DNA of 15,484 bases from an uncultured delta proteobacterium (GCA_903872255.1 CAIQJW010000066.1:1-15484), one strand, 5' to 3'. Positions 1-6,327 are shown, counted from the stretch's first letter. Program-made: numbers and translations. The notes: generated by a model not told the origin, from the sequence alone.

Positions 1-661
1 GAAGGCCCTTTAATACCAGGTAAAGAATATTGATAATGCGCCCAACCCTTCCATTGCCGTCAGTGAAAGGATGAATTGCTTCAAATTGATAGTGGATTAT
101 GGCAAGTTTGATCAACGGGTCAATGGAATCTTCATCCTGGTGTATAAATTGCTCGAGATTCCGAAGCAAATCCCTTATGATGTTTTCGCCTTCAGGCGGT
201 GTATATATAACCTCCCCCGTCGCGCCATTGGCAATCTTGGTTCCTGGCGTATTTCGTATCCCCGCCTCGTTTCTTTTTATTGTCTGAAGAACACGAATAA
301 ACAAATTTGTTGTCAGAAGTTTTCGCTCACCAAGGAGATTAAAACCCTCCCACAAAGCCTCCCGATAATGGAGCACCTCCTTCGTAGCCGGATCAACAAC
401 GCGATCCGCTGACGAAAAAGCTTCAAATAAAGCATCATTCGTAGTGATTATATTCTCGACCTCAGAGCTTGCCTTCGCTTCTTGCAGAACAAGTGAATTT
501 ATCAGTATCGATTGGTTTGGTATGGTCTCACCAACCCCTTTAAGCTCCGCCAATGCCCGACCGGCACTAATGGCTTTTTTGAGAACGGCGGTAGTCTCTA
601 TTTGATCTTTTGGCGGCAAAAGGGGCAAGTCATTGTATGGTTGATTACGATCAAATCTCAT
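1..661 (-). CDS. Fic family protein (class II AMPylase), 3' end truncated by window edge
   Basis: Fic enzymes transfer AMP (sometimes another phosphate-containing group) from a nucleotide to hydroxyl side chains of target proteins. Only the first 220 codons lie in the window. The catalytic motif HPFTDGNGRVGR is at residues 197-208: His197 is the base, and Asp201, Gly-Asn-Gly and Arg205/Arg208 form the anion hole. The N-terminal inhibitory helix is visible as SSEVEN (65-70), which fits the class II pattern [S/T]xxxE[G/N]; its Glu69 would hold the enzyme off until relieved. The flap region is near TGEVIYTPPEG (148-158). The ATG at 661 has AGAGGAG upstream, and the N-terminus fits the Fic_N/Fic type seen in SoFic-like proteins. 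A C-terminal winged helix is usual in this type but would lie off the window. The upstream DNA carries a palindrome and repeated AAATATGTnCA sites, so self-regulation is plausible. Confidence 0.93.
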   Translation of the reverse strand, partial: MRFDRNQPYNDLPLLPPKDQIETTAVLKKAISAGRALAELKGVGETIPNQSILINSLVLQEAKASSEVENIITTNDALFEAFSSADRVVDPATKEVLHYREALWEGFNLLGERKLLTTNLFIRVLQTIKRNEAGIRNTPGTKIANGATGEVIYTPPEGENIIRDLLRNLEQFIHQDEDSIDPLIKLAIIHYQFEAIHPFTDGNGRVGRIINILYLVLKGL

Positions 662-691
662 ATCTTCCCCGGCACTCCTCTCTTTGAGTAA

Positions 692-777
692 AAATATGTG
701 CAAAGATGCTATATCTAAGAATAAAAAATAATTATAAATATGTCCATAACAAACATAAATATGTACATATTTATGTT
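692..777. promoter_or_regulatory. Operator-like array with 26-bp perfect palindrome upstream of fic
   Basis: Three copies of AAATATGTnCA sit at 692-702, 736-746 and 757-767. Start-to-start spacings are 44 and 21 bp, close to whole turns of the helix. The last copy is the core of a perfect 26-bp palindrome at 752-777 (centre TATGTACATA). The array lies directly upstream of the minus-strand fic start at 661. This layout suits a dimeric regulator binding cooperatively, possibly the Fic protein's own winged helix. Function is inferred; symmetry and repeats are seen directly. Confidence 0.55.
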
Positions 778-886
778 GAGCGGCCAGCACTCTGCGTATT
801 CTTCGTGTGCGAGGAGGCCTATATATCCCCCTCTATGATGCACCGCTCGTACCCGTTCGTTTCGAGCCATCGGAGTGCGAAGCCGT

Positions 887-901
887 TAAGGGGTAACGTC
901 T
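887..901. repeat. Small hairpin in the fic / phospholipase-like intergenic gap
   Basis: CGTTA-AGGGG-TAACG is a perfect 5-bp stem with a 5-base loop. It lies about 50 bp past the stop of the minus-strand gene at 948. No clear T-run follows on either strand, so a terminator role is weak. A second weak stem (TGAGT/ACTCA) is at about 917-933. Nothing else recognisable lies between 778 and 947. Confidence 0.25.
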
Positions 902-947
902 TGCAATGTCGCATCTTGAGTTACCGGGACTCAGGTCCACATTATCC

Positions 948-1829
948 TTATCCCATTCCTATCCCCGGGCCATAATAATAATCCTGGTCTTCATCGATAT
1001 GCTCATCGGGATGCGGGTTTGCTGCAGCGGCGGTCTCAAGGGTATTCGTCCCCGGGCCGGGCGGCGCATCGGCCTTGAGGATGCTGCCGCTATCCAGGCC
1101 ATTCTGCTCGCAATAGGCAGCAGCTTTCTGTTCTATCTCCTGCATCTCGTTTTCGGATAAACGAAGCTTGCGTAGGAGATCACGGGGGTTCAAGAATTGG
1201 ATTCCCTGGGATAAATTATTGAAAAGATCGTTTATCTCGTCTTTGCCATATCCGGAATTCTTGAGCTTCTCGAATGCGGCGGCAGGTTCGTCCATCATGA
1301 CGAGCTTTATCTTGAAGCCATCGAGCATAGACTCGGCGTATGCGGTTTCGCCATCGGTCATTTTGCCGCCGTCGGAGAATAGGGGTGATGTTCCGTCGAG
1401 AAGTTTTTGGGTCTCAGTTATCAACTTCCTGTCGGCTTCACGGATCCGTTCCCAGTAGTCGGGTTTGTCCTTTGCCTTCGCATATGCGAGATCGTGCTTT
1501 TTTGCAAGTACGTCAACATAATCATTTCTCGTGTCGCGTATCTTTGGGTCATAGATTCTAGCGACAGGGTATTCTTCGATTTCCTTTACCGAAAATTCCC
1601 CCCTTTGTCCGCAGCTGTAACCCGGCCCGCCGAAATTCCCGTGAGTTGGCACGAGCGGCTCCCATTCCTTGACAGGAAGTTCCCAGCCTTTTTCATTCTT
1701 CCAGTCAAATGACCCGCCGTCTTTTCCTACGCGACCTGCAAGCGTTTCTGTTAAAAGGATGAGGAGGGTTTTGTTGAACTTCAAAAAAATATTCATGTCA
1801 AGCGGATTGATATTGTCAAAGCGGCCCAT
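948..1829 (-). CDS. Phospholipase A2-like domain protein
   Basis: This 293-residue protein has no clear signal peptide, only a hydrophobic stretch near residues 14-30. Residues 64-116 resemble the small phospholipase A2-like fold known from parvovirus VP1 and some cellular proteins. There is a Gly-rich loop (GNFGGPGYSCG, 64-74) like the Ca-binding YxGPG loop, a helix with the His-Asp pair KKHDLAY (His112, Asp113, Tyr116), and a later EADRKLI (Asp133) where the family has a second conserved Asp. If active it would hydrolyse the sn-2 ester of phospholipids. Residues 150-240 look helical, and the C-terminus is low complexity, rich in Pro, Asp, Tyr and Gly. AGGAGG lies five bases before the ATG, and the stop codon of the upstream lipoprotein gene overlaps that ribosome site, so the two are probably co-translated. 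The phospholipase assignment rests on motif memory; activity is unproven. Confidence 0.6.
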   Translation of the reverse strand: MGRFDNINPLDMNIFLKFNKTLLILLTETLAGRVGKDGGSFDWKNEKGWELPVKEWEPLVPTHGNFGGPGYSCGQRGEFSVKEIEEYPVARIYDPKIRDTRNDYVDVLAKKHDLAYAKAKDKPDYWERIREADRKLITETQKLLDGTSPLFSDGGKMTDGETAYAESMLDGFKIKLVMMDEPAAAFEKLKNSGYGKDEINDLFNNLSQGIQFLNPRDLLRKLRLSENEMQEIEQKAAAYCEQNGLDSGSILKADAPPGPGTNTLETAAAANPHPDEHIDEDQDYYYGPGIGMG

Positions 1830-1838
1830 GTATTCCTC

Positions 1839-2945
1839 CTAATGTATGGTTATATTTGTCGCTGTCGGCGGTAGAATTAAAGGGGTACATTTTCTGTTTA
1901 GGATATCGAAAATGCCAATAGTTCTAGCTTTGCCATCGCCCAGATATTCGTAAAGGATCGCCATCCAGCGGGCCGTCGAGTCGACGGACATACGAAAGGG
2001 ATATCGGGTTGTTCCAACAGCCAATTCCTCGTTGGTAAATTGAGTTATTTCTCCGTTTGGATAACGGCGATGGTATTTATCTCCCCGCGATGTCCCCCGA
2101 AAAAACAGCGAACCGTCTTTTGTTATAATGGGATTTTCAGACCCAATCCCATGAACAAACCACGGCTCAGGCAACCGCTTGATTCCCGAGCCATCGACGG
2201 GGTACTGGATAATCTTGTTCCAGTGATATTTTTTCTCGTATTCCTCGCGGAACTTCTCATCCGCCCGATCATCATCCGTGCCGGGGAGCTTCAGAGGGCT
2301 TCCGTTGTTGAAGACGATATTCTTCCCGTCCGGGGTGAAGTACGGTGCACCTATCTCATAAAAGGCAAGATCGGTAATCCGGGTTTCAATCCCGGTAGCG
2401 ATGTTCCGCGCGTAGTAGTCAAAATGGGACGCAGGGGTCTTGCCCTCCGTACGCTCCTGTCCCTTCGCATACACAAGGGTCTTCCCGTCCGGGCTTAGCA
2501 TATAGGCAGCCTTTATCCCTTTGCCTTCCGTCAGTTGTTTCAACCCCGTCCCGTCCGGGTTCATAATGGCGATCTGTATATCGTCAAGGAGCGGCTTCCC
2601 ATCCGGCGACCTTGGCATGATGGAAAAGAGGAACCGGTCGGAATCCGACCAGTACCGCGCCTTTGATACCTGTATCGATCTGTCCTCATGCGCATACCGG
2701 TAAAGAACATTCTCCTTCCGGTCATACCGGTAGATGGTGCACCCCGCAAAGTCCTTGTGGCCGCACCCGGTAAATGTCAGTTGGCCACCCCCGCTCGAGA
2801 TGGAGATGCCGTCCACATTTGTAAAATAGTCGAGGTGGTTCCTCTTGTCTTTCTCCTCCGCACAGGACAGAGTGAGCATGCCAACGACCAGAAATGCCGC
2901 AGCCATAAACAAGCTTCCCCACAGAGTCTTCCTGCCACTCTTCAT
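1839..2945 (-). CDS. PD40/TolB-like beta-propeller lipoprotein
   Basis: The ATG at 2945 is chosen because GGGAGG lies just upstream and the protein then opens with a typical signal peptide: basic MKSGRK, a hydrophobic core, and a lipobox-like LTLSC about 25 residues in. An in-frame start at 3023 would add 26 residues ahead of the signal. The mature 340-residue protein has repeated propeller strands of the WD40-like PD40 family, with signatures such as NPDGTGLKQLTEG, SPDGKTLVYA, TPDGKNIVFN and VDGSGIKRL. Such proteins sit on a membrane of the Gram-negative envelope and usually serve as protein-binding platforms; no enzyme motif is seen. It is first in an operon with the phospholipase-like gene, whose ribosome site overlaps this stop codon. 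A role in handling, localising or neutralising that partner is possible but only inferred. The substrate or partner is unknown. Confidence 0.8.
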   Translation of the reverse strand: MKSGRKTLWGSLFMAAAFLVVGMLTLSCAEEKDKRNHLDYFTNVDGISISSGGGQLTFTGCGHKDFAGCTIYRYDRKENVLYRYAHEDRSIQVSKARYWSDSDRFLFSIMPRSPDGKPLLDDIQIAIMNPDGTGLKQLTEGKGIKAAYMLSPDGKTLVYAKGQERTEGKTPASHFDYYARNIATGIETRITDLAFYEIGAPYFTPDGKNIVFNNGSPLKLPGTDDDRADEKFREEYEKKYHWNKIIQYPVDGSGIKRLPEPWFVHGIGSENPIITKDGSLFFRGTSRGDKYHRRYPNGEITQFTNEELAVGTTRYPFRMSVDSTARWMAILYEYLGDGKARTIGIFDILNRKCTPLILPPTATNITIH

Positions 2946-3141
2946 ATAACCTCCCTTTCCGATGACGGCCTGCCGGCGAAAACGCACCGGTCCCGCCATA
3001 TGCCGGACCTTTTCAGGCACCAACGGTTCTTGTTTTTTCGTGGAATGAAATTACTTTTAGGAAATTACTCGACGTGCTGAGAAAAGCTTCTCAAATATAC
3101 CAGCCTGTTGAAAAATAGGCAATGAAATTAAGACGTAGACC

Positions 3142-3233
3142 CGGCCCATCCCGGCGCCGGCGAGACTAGACCTCGGGCCGACGCAACCCCAGCCTTTCCT
3201 GTCAGGCTGTGACCTGTTTTGCACGCAGACAGG
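3142..3233. repeat. GC-rich structured segment with a possible pseudoknot
   Basis: CGGCCC (3142-3147) pairs with GGGCCG (3175-3180) around a self-complementary CCGGCGCCGG (3151-3160). Just after it, CAGCCT (3190-3195) pairs with AGGCTG (3204-3209). The loop of that stem holds CCTGTC (3198-3203), which is complementary to GACAGG (3228-3233), so an H-type pseudoknot or a switch between two stems can form. It is more GC-rich than its surroundings. It could be a small RNA, part of a mobile element end, or chance. Confidence 0.3.
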
Positions 3234-3267
3234 AACTACTCAACCAAACTGCGCAGCACATACTGGA

Positions 3268-3323
3268 GTTGTCCCTCTACGTAGGGACAACTTAGGCGAA
3301 GTCATCATCTCGTACAGGGACAA
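3268..3323. repeat. Hairpin GTTGTCCCT/AGGGACAAC with a third half-site
   Basis: GTTGTCCCT (3268-3276) and AGGGACAAC (3283-3291) form a perfect 9-bp stem with loop CTACGT. A third AGGGACAA occurs at 3316-3323 in a similar setting (CGTA before, TT after). No T-run follows, so it is not a clear terminator. It may be an operator array or a decayed palindromic repeat. Confidence 0.35.
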
Positions 3324-3387
3324 TTTTTCTAGCTCCCCTTGCGCACGACTCAGGTGGGTGCTCGACGAAACAAAGCGGCAGTACTAC

Positions 3388-3416
3388 TTGACATTGTGTA
3401 TCTTATAGGATACACT
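3388..3416 (+). promoter_or_regulatory. Toxin-antitoxin promoter with operator in the spacer
   Basis: TTGACA (3388-3393), a 17-bp spacer and TACACT (3411-3416) form a promoter. The inverted repeat GTGTATC-6-GATACAC (3396-3415) fills the spacer and overlaps the -10 box, as expected of an autorepressing antitoxin operator. The toxin ATG at 3423 lies about where transcription should begin, with no Shine-Dalgarno before it, so a leaderless start is likely. Confidence 0.7.
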
Positions 3417-3422
3417 CCACAC

Positions 3423-3535
3423 ATGATCGAAATACGGCAGACCGAAACCTTTGAGGAATGGTTCACGAGAGAACGCAGTTCAAAGATATCGAGAAAGCGA
3501 AGGAACTGGCGAAAGTAAATTATGAGGAGGGATAA
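3423..3535 (+). pseudogene. RelE/HigB-like toxin, internally deleted remnant
   Basis: The gene opens with MIEIRQTETFEEWF, the typical first strand and helix of the 'addiction module killer' RelE/HigB-type mRNA interferases. It then jumps to what should be the end of the same family: in another frame, the bases before TAA at 3533 read QFKDIEKAKELAKVNYEEG. Only 113 bases remain where the family has about 300, so some 190 bases encoding the core are missing. The deletion also shifts the frame, and the opening frame stops at 3516-3518 after 31 residues. The promoter in front and the antitoxin behind are intact, so this is a disarmed toxin-antitoxin locus. Family identity is from remembered consensus and needs a protein alignment; the two-frame reading is seen directly. 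Confidence 0.75.
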
Positions 3536-3538
3536 CCC

Positions 3539-3820
3539 ATGAAGACGAAACCGTGGGACGTATCGGACCATCTGAAAACGGAAGAAGATATGGTGAACTA
3601 CCTCGAGGCCGCCTTTGAGGATGGGGATCCGTCACTCATACAGGCCGCCCTCGGTGACATTGCCCGCGCAAAGGGGATGACGGCCCTTGCCCAAAAGGCC
3701 GGACTGGGCAGGGAAAGTCTCTACAAATCACTTAAACGTGGGGGAAACCCCTCCTTTGCCACAATTCTCAAGGTCATAAACATTCTCGGACTTACGTTGC
3801 GGCCGCAGAAGAGGGCATAG
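3539..3820 (+). CDS. HigA-like HTH antitoxin ('addiction module antidote protein')
   Basis: This 93-residue DNA-binding antitoxin belongs to the family paired with RelE/HigB-like killers. The N-terminus (MKTKPWDVSDHLKTEEDMVNYLEAAFED-type) is typical of it. The helix-turn-helix spans about residues 48-85, with ALAQKAGLGRESLYKSL as the two core helices. GGAGG lies eight bases before the ATG, and the gene starts three bases after the toxin remnant's last stop. It should bind and neutralise the toxin and repress the promoter at 3388. Because the toxin is broken, it is now an orphan that could still repress this promoter or neutralise a related toxin elsewhere. Its last 70 or so bases recur at 5197 and 8105 as non-coding copies, which makes this gene the likely source of the repeats. 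Confidence 0.88.
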   Translation: MKTKPWDVSDHLKTEEDMVNYLEAAFEDGDPSLIQAALGDIARAKGMTALAQKAGLGRESLYKSLKRGGNPSFATILKVINILGLTLRPQKRA

Positions 3821-3824
3821 GTGT
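3748..3824 (+). repeat. Direct repeat copy A (antitoxin 3' end)
   Basis: The last codons, stop and four following bases of the antitoxin gene. The segment matches 5197-5273 over 77 bp with two mismatches, and 3758-3824 matches the start of 8105-8194. After 3824 the sequence differs completely from the other two copies, placing a junction here just before the ATPase promoter. Confidence 0.9.
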
Positions 3825-3868
3825 GCCTGGAGGAGCGGAGGTCAGGCAGATTGATGTCATAATTTATC

Positions 3869-3897
3869 TTGACAGAGTGTCATAATGACACTAATAT
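3869..3897 (+). promoter_or_regulatory. ATPase promoter with palindrome filling the spacer
   Basis: TTGACA (3869-3874), a 17-bp spacer and TAATAT (3892-3897). The spacer holds a perfect inverted repeat GTGTCAT-A-ATGACAC (3877-3891). TGTCATAAT also occurs at 3855-3863. A repressor here would block RNA polymerase directly. Transcription should begin near 3904, only about four bases before the ATG at 3908. Confidence 0.7.
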
Positions 3898-3907
3898 AGA
3901 GTATATT

Positions 3908-5122
3908 ATGACATATATTCACAGAGAGATCAGTGACAAGATTCTTGCCGCCGCCGGTGATATGCCGGTGGTTGTTCTTACCGGAATGAGGCAGACGGGC
4001 AAGAGCACTTTCCTGCAATCGCAAAGGGAGCTTAAGTCCTGGAAATATATAACCCTCGACGATTTTAATATGCTTGCCGCCTGCAGGGAGGATCCGGAGA
4101 CGTTTATCGCCTCGGGCGAGCACGTGATCATTGATGAGGCCCAGCGTTGCCCCGAGCTATTCGTGGCAATAAAGAGCTCCGTTGACCGCAAGCGGATACC
4201 GGGACGCTTCATACTTTCCGGGTCCGCTAACTTTCTCGTAATGAAGGGGATTTCGGAAAGCCTTGCCGGCCGGGCGGCGTATTTTAATATGCATCCTCTT
4301 ACGCGGAGGGAATGTACTGAGAATACCGCCAGTTTGCCCTTCATAAAAGCGTTTTTTGACGATCAGTCCCTGGGCGGCGTGCATGCATTGCCGCCTGTCG
4401 GACCTGAGGAGATCAAAAGAGGAGGGATCCCGCCGGTCTGTCTTAGCCTCATCAAGGATAGTGATCTCTGGTTCCGCGGGTATGAGCAAACGTACCTGGA
4501 GCGTGACATCAGGGATTTGAGCCGGATAGGCGATATTATTCCTTTTAGGAACCTGCTGCGCCTGCTCTCCCTGAGAACCGGGAAGATCCTGAGCGTGAGC
4601 GAATTAGGCCGGGACGCCAGGATGAGGTCCGCCTCCGTTTCGAACTATGTATCCTTAATGGAAGTTTCCTGTGTTACGTATCGGCTGGCTCCCTTTTTAG
4701 AGAACAGGGCAAGCCGGTTGATCAAGTCCCCCAAGATATATATGTCTGATTCAGGCCTGGCAGCATTTCTGGCGGGGGCGGACGATCCGCAAAGCGATCC
4801 GTTGTATGGCTCCCTGTTCGAAACGTACGTCGCGCAAAACCTCATAGGAATCTTACATTCTACGTGGCCCCGGGCGGACATTTTCTTCTGGAACATCCAG
4901 GGGCGTCACGAGGTCGACTTCGTGATCGGTTCGAGGAAAAAATGCGTCGCCATCGAGATCAAGGCATCATCGCGCTGGGAAAGCCGGGACCTGACGGGGC
5001 TAAAAGCCTTCATGGCCGCAACCCCCCAGTGCATCGCCGGGATACTCGCCTATAACGGTCGCGAACCGGCCAAACTGGGCAACAACCTCTGGGTCATCCC
5101 GATCAGCACACTCATCTCCTGA
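3908..5122 (+). CDS. AAA_14 / DUF4143 family ATPase
   Basis: A 404-residue P-loop ATPase of the widespread AAA_14 plus DUF4143 type, often found in genomic islands; its cellular job is not well defined. Walker A is GMRQTGKST (26-34). Walker B is VIIDEAQ (73-79), with Asp76 and Glu77 for magnesium and catalysis. FILSGSAN just after is the sensor-1 type strand. The C-terminal DUF4143 part covers about 180-370. It includes a winged-helix-like stretch (SVSELGRDARMRSASVSNY) and a nuclease-like end with GRHEVDFVIG and AIEIKAS, which recalls the D-ExK pattern of PD-(D/E)XK folds. An in-frame TTG at 3869 would overlap the -35 box, so the ATG at 3908 is preferred despite a weak ribosome site. It lies alone between direct repeats A and B. 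Confidence 0.88.
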   Translation: MTYIHREISDKILAAAGDMPVVVLTGMRQTGKSTFLQSQRELKSWKYITLDDFNMLAACREDPETFIASGEHVIIDEAQRCPELFVAIKSSVDRKRIPGRFILSGSANFLVMKGISESLAGRAAYFNMHPLTRRECTENTASLPFIKAFFDDQSLGGVHALPPVGPEEIKRGGIPPVCLSLIKDSDLWFRGYEQTYLERDIRDLSRIGDIIPFRNLLRLLSLRTGKILSVSELGRDARMRSASVSNYVSLMEVSCVTYRLAPFLENRASRLIKSPKIYMSDSGLAAFLAGADDPQSDPLYGSLFETYVAQNLIGILHSTWPRADIFFWNIQGRHEVDFVIGSRKKCVAIEIKASSRWESRDLTGLKAFMAATPQCIAGILAYNGREPAKLGNNLWVIPISTLIS

Positions 5123-5175
5123 ACATTACACACGCGAAGCCAACACAGCGGCCAAGAACTCTTGTCCGGGCCAGG

Positions 5176-5192
5176 GGAAACAACGTCCCTTT
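5176..5192 (+). repeat. Half copy of a REP-like unit
   Basis: GGAAACAACGTCCC (5176-5189), followed by TTTAG, matches the right arm of the complete palindromic element at 6328-6416, which ends GGAAACAACGTCCCCTTAG. The opposite arm is absent. It stops four bases before repeat copy B begins, so it marks a rearrangement junction. Confidence 0.55.
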
Positions 5193-5196
5193 AGAC

Positions 5197-5296
5197 CCCC
5201 TCCTTTGCCACAATTCTCAAGGTCATAAACATTCTCGGACTTACGCTGCGGCCGCAGAAGAGGGCATGGGTGCATCTCACAACAGTCTTTCATCGA
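5197..5296 (+). repeat. Direct repeat copy B (decayed antitoxin 3' end)
   Basis: Matches the antitoxin 3' end (3748-3824) with two mismatches in 77 bp, and matches copy C (8105-8194) with five in 90 bp. The stop codon of the source gene (TAG) is TGG here and there is no upstream part of the gene, so it is non-coding. It shares the 22 bp past the gene end (to TTTCATCGA) with copy C but not with copy A. Confidence 0.9.
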
Positions 5297-5405
5297 CAGT
5301 ACTGAGAAGTCCTACGTAATATGGTTCCTAGAGGTGTTTCATGAGAGAATCTATGAACTGCTCGGCAGGCTTTTTGTCAGGATATTGCGTGCAGCGGACG
5401 AAAAC

Positions 5406-5464
5406 ATGTCCACGAATACTGCCTTTGTGGACATAGTGTTTAAACATGTCCGTAACATGGACAT
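5406..5464. promoter_or_regulatory. Two nested ATGTCC inverted repeats (operator-like)
   Basis: ATGTCCAC (5406-5413) faces GTGGACAT (5427-5434), and ATGTCC (5446-5451) faces GGACAT (5459-5464). The two ATGTCC starts are 40 bp apart and the two GGACAT starts are 30 bp apart. ATGTCCGTAACA (5446-5457) nearly repeats ATGTCCATAACA in the fic upstream array (740-751). No gene starts nearby, so it may be the leftover operator of a lost gene, or act on the PIN 3' end. Confidence 0.4.
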
Positions 5465-5507
5465 ATCCCCTGAGATTTCCCCCTACATCCACTGCGATTT
5501 ATTTAGA

Positions 5508-5912
5508 TCATCTGCACAATCTTTTGATAAATTCACTAGGCTTTAAAACTTCTATTCCCTCGAAACCTGATAGTCTTATTAAATGTTTGTCACCACTTAC
5601 GATAATTTTGCTTCCACTTGCCAAAGCGCAAGCAAGAAATTTATCGTCATCGGGATCGCTACATACAGGTTCGGAAAAGTCTTTAACCTCGTACAATTCT
5701 GCCTCAATAGTTACCAGATTAAGAATTGGTTGCAAGTCAATTGAAGGGTATTTATCGGCAAACACTTCTCCCACTCGCTTGTATTCACTAAGTATATCTC
5801 GCGAAATTACTAATTGAATTTTACCGTTACGCCATTCGTTGAGAATTTGATATGGCGGACCGCTGAAAAAGACACCGGAGATAAAGACATTGGTATCGAG
5901 AATTACCTTCAC
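5508..5912 (-). CDS. PIN-domain toxin of an AbrB-PIN toxin-antitoxin pair (COG1569-like)
   Basis: This 134-residue protein fits a full PIN ribonuclease, the type that cleaves RNA with a metal held by clustered acidic residues. The first strand VILDTNVFISG gives Asp6 and Asn8. The middle has SRDILSEY with the conserved Glu near 43. Then come SDPDDDKFLACA (Asp87-Asp89) and IIVSGDKHL with the last Asp near 106. All expected acidic positions are present, so it should be active unless held by its partner. The start is GTG at 5912, sharing four bases (GTGA) with the stop of the AbrB gene, so it is translated by coupling. Restraint should come from the co-expressed AbrB-type protein. The C-terminal end abuts the ATGTCC array. 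Confidence 0.9.
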   Translation of the reverse strand: MKVILDTNVFISGVFFSGPPYQILNEWRNGKIQLVISRDILSEYKRVGEVFADKYPSIDLQPILNLVTIEAELYEVKDFSEPVCSDPDDDKFLACALASGSKIIVSGDKHLIRLSGFEGIEVLKPSEFIKRLCR

Positions 5913-6172
5913 TTGAGGAGGCGTGTCTTCGCAATAGCTTCATTAACATCGGAGCGTTTTAATCCCGCTTCCTTTGCTTGCTTACGTGCTCTGGCAATCA
6001 GTTTGTCAAATTCCTCCATTGATGGTTGGGATATGGTTTTGAATATTATCACGTCATTTTCCCCCACAACAACAAATTGCGAGCCGACCTTTAAGTTCAG
6101 TCTTTTACGTATATCCTCAGGGATGACAACTTGCCCCTTAGAGGACATCTTAGTGGTTGCCACATTTGCCAT
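5909..6172 (-). CDS. AbrB/MazE-type antitoxin
   Basis: An 87-residue antitoxin with a SpoVT-AbrB swapped-hairpin DNA-binding domain at the N-terminus: TKMSSKGQVVIPEDIRKRLNLKVGSQFVV (8-36), with the family hallmark KGQVVIPxxIRKxLxLKxG. The C-terminal half (from about 50) is a charged helical tail that would wrap the PIN toxin. The ATG at 6172 follows GGGAGG by seven bases; an in-frame start further up at 6253 would lie upstream of the promoter, so it is rejected. It should bind DNA at its own promoter and neutralise the PIN protein encoded immediately after it. Confidence 0.9.
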   Translation of the reverse strand: MANVATTKMSSKGQVVIPEDIRKRLNLKVGSQFVVVGENDVIIFKTISQPSMEEFDKLIARARKQAKEAGLKRSDVNEAIAKTRLLK

Positions 6173-6191
6173 TTTAAACCTCCCATAACGT

Positions 6192-6234
6192 ATCTTACTG
6201 GTAAGATTATAATGCAAGCAATTTTGTTTTGCAA
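6192..6234 (-). promoter_or_regulatory. AbrB-PIN promoter and operator
   Basis: On the minus strand, TTGCAA (6229-6234), 17 bp and TATAAT (6206-6211) form a promoter. A perfect inverted repeat ATCTTAC-CA-GTAAGAT (6192-6207) covers the expected start site and touches the -10 box. GCTTGCA also occurs twice around the -35 and spacer. This suits autorepression by the AbrB-type antitoxin. Confidence 0.7.
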
Positions 6235-6327
6235 GCCGACAATAGTTAAACATTGTGAAAATTACATTAGAGATGTTTCACGACACCATCGGTGACGCCC
6301 CCCATATAATTAAAGGCAAAACCTCAG

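Larger units (their letters stand above)
2946..3387. other. 442-bp intergenic stretch with several inverted repeats
   Basis: No convincing gene is seen. TGAGAA-AAGC-TTCTCA (3078-3093) is a 6-bp stem and could sit in the leader or promoter region of the minus-strand lipoprotein gene. A GC-rich part (3131-3233) can fold into several stems and is listed separately. A 9-bp hairpin built on TTGTCCCT/AGGGACAA is at 3268-3291. The right end abuts the toxin-antitoxin promoter at 3388. Confidence 0.5.
5123..5507. other. 385-bp stretch without a gene; REP fragment, repeat B, ATGTCC sites
   Basis: After the ATPase stop there is a half REP-like unit (5176-5192), then at once repeat copy B (5197-5296), then about 110 bp of nothing recognisable, then four ATGTCC half-sites (5406-5464). 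It ends at the 3' end of the minus-strand PIN gene. A 70-codon frame from 5334 overlaps these repeats and looks like chance. Confidence 0.6.

Noticed and set aside
2040..2498. 152-codon plus-strand frame
   Set aside because: It is antisense to the well-supported propeller lipoprotein.
2946..3023. Longer start for the lipoprotein
   Set aside because: It would put 26 polar residues before a signal peptide; the ATG at 2945 has GGGAGG.
3268..3323. GTTGTCCCT hairpin as a terminator
   Set aside because: No T-run follows and no gene ends next to it on the plus strand.
3869..3907. TTG start giving 13 extra residues to the ATPase
   Set aside because: This TTG is the first half of the -35 box, so it would lie upstream of the transcript.
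5334..5546. 70-codon plus-strand frame
   Set aside because: It runs through the ATGTCC repeats and into the antisense of the PIN gene.
6173..6253. Longer start for the AbrB-type protein
   Set aside because: The extra codons overlap the promoter and operator; the ATG at 6172 has a good ribosome site.
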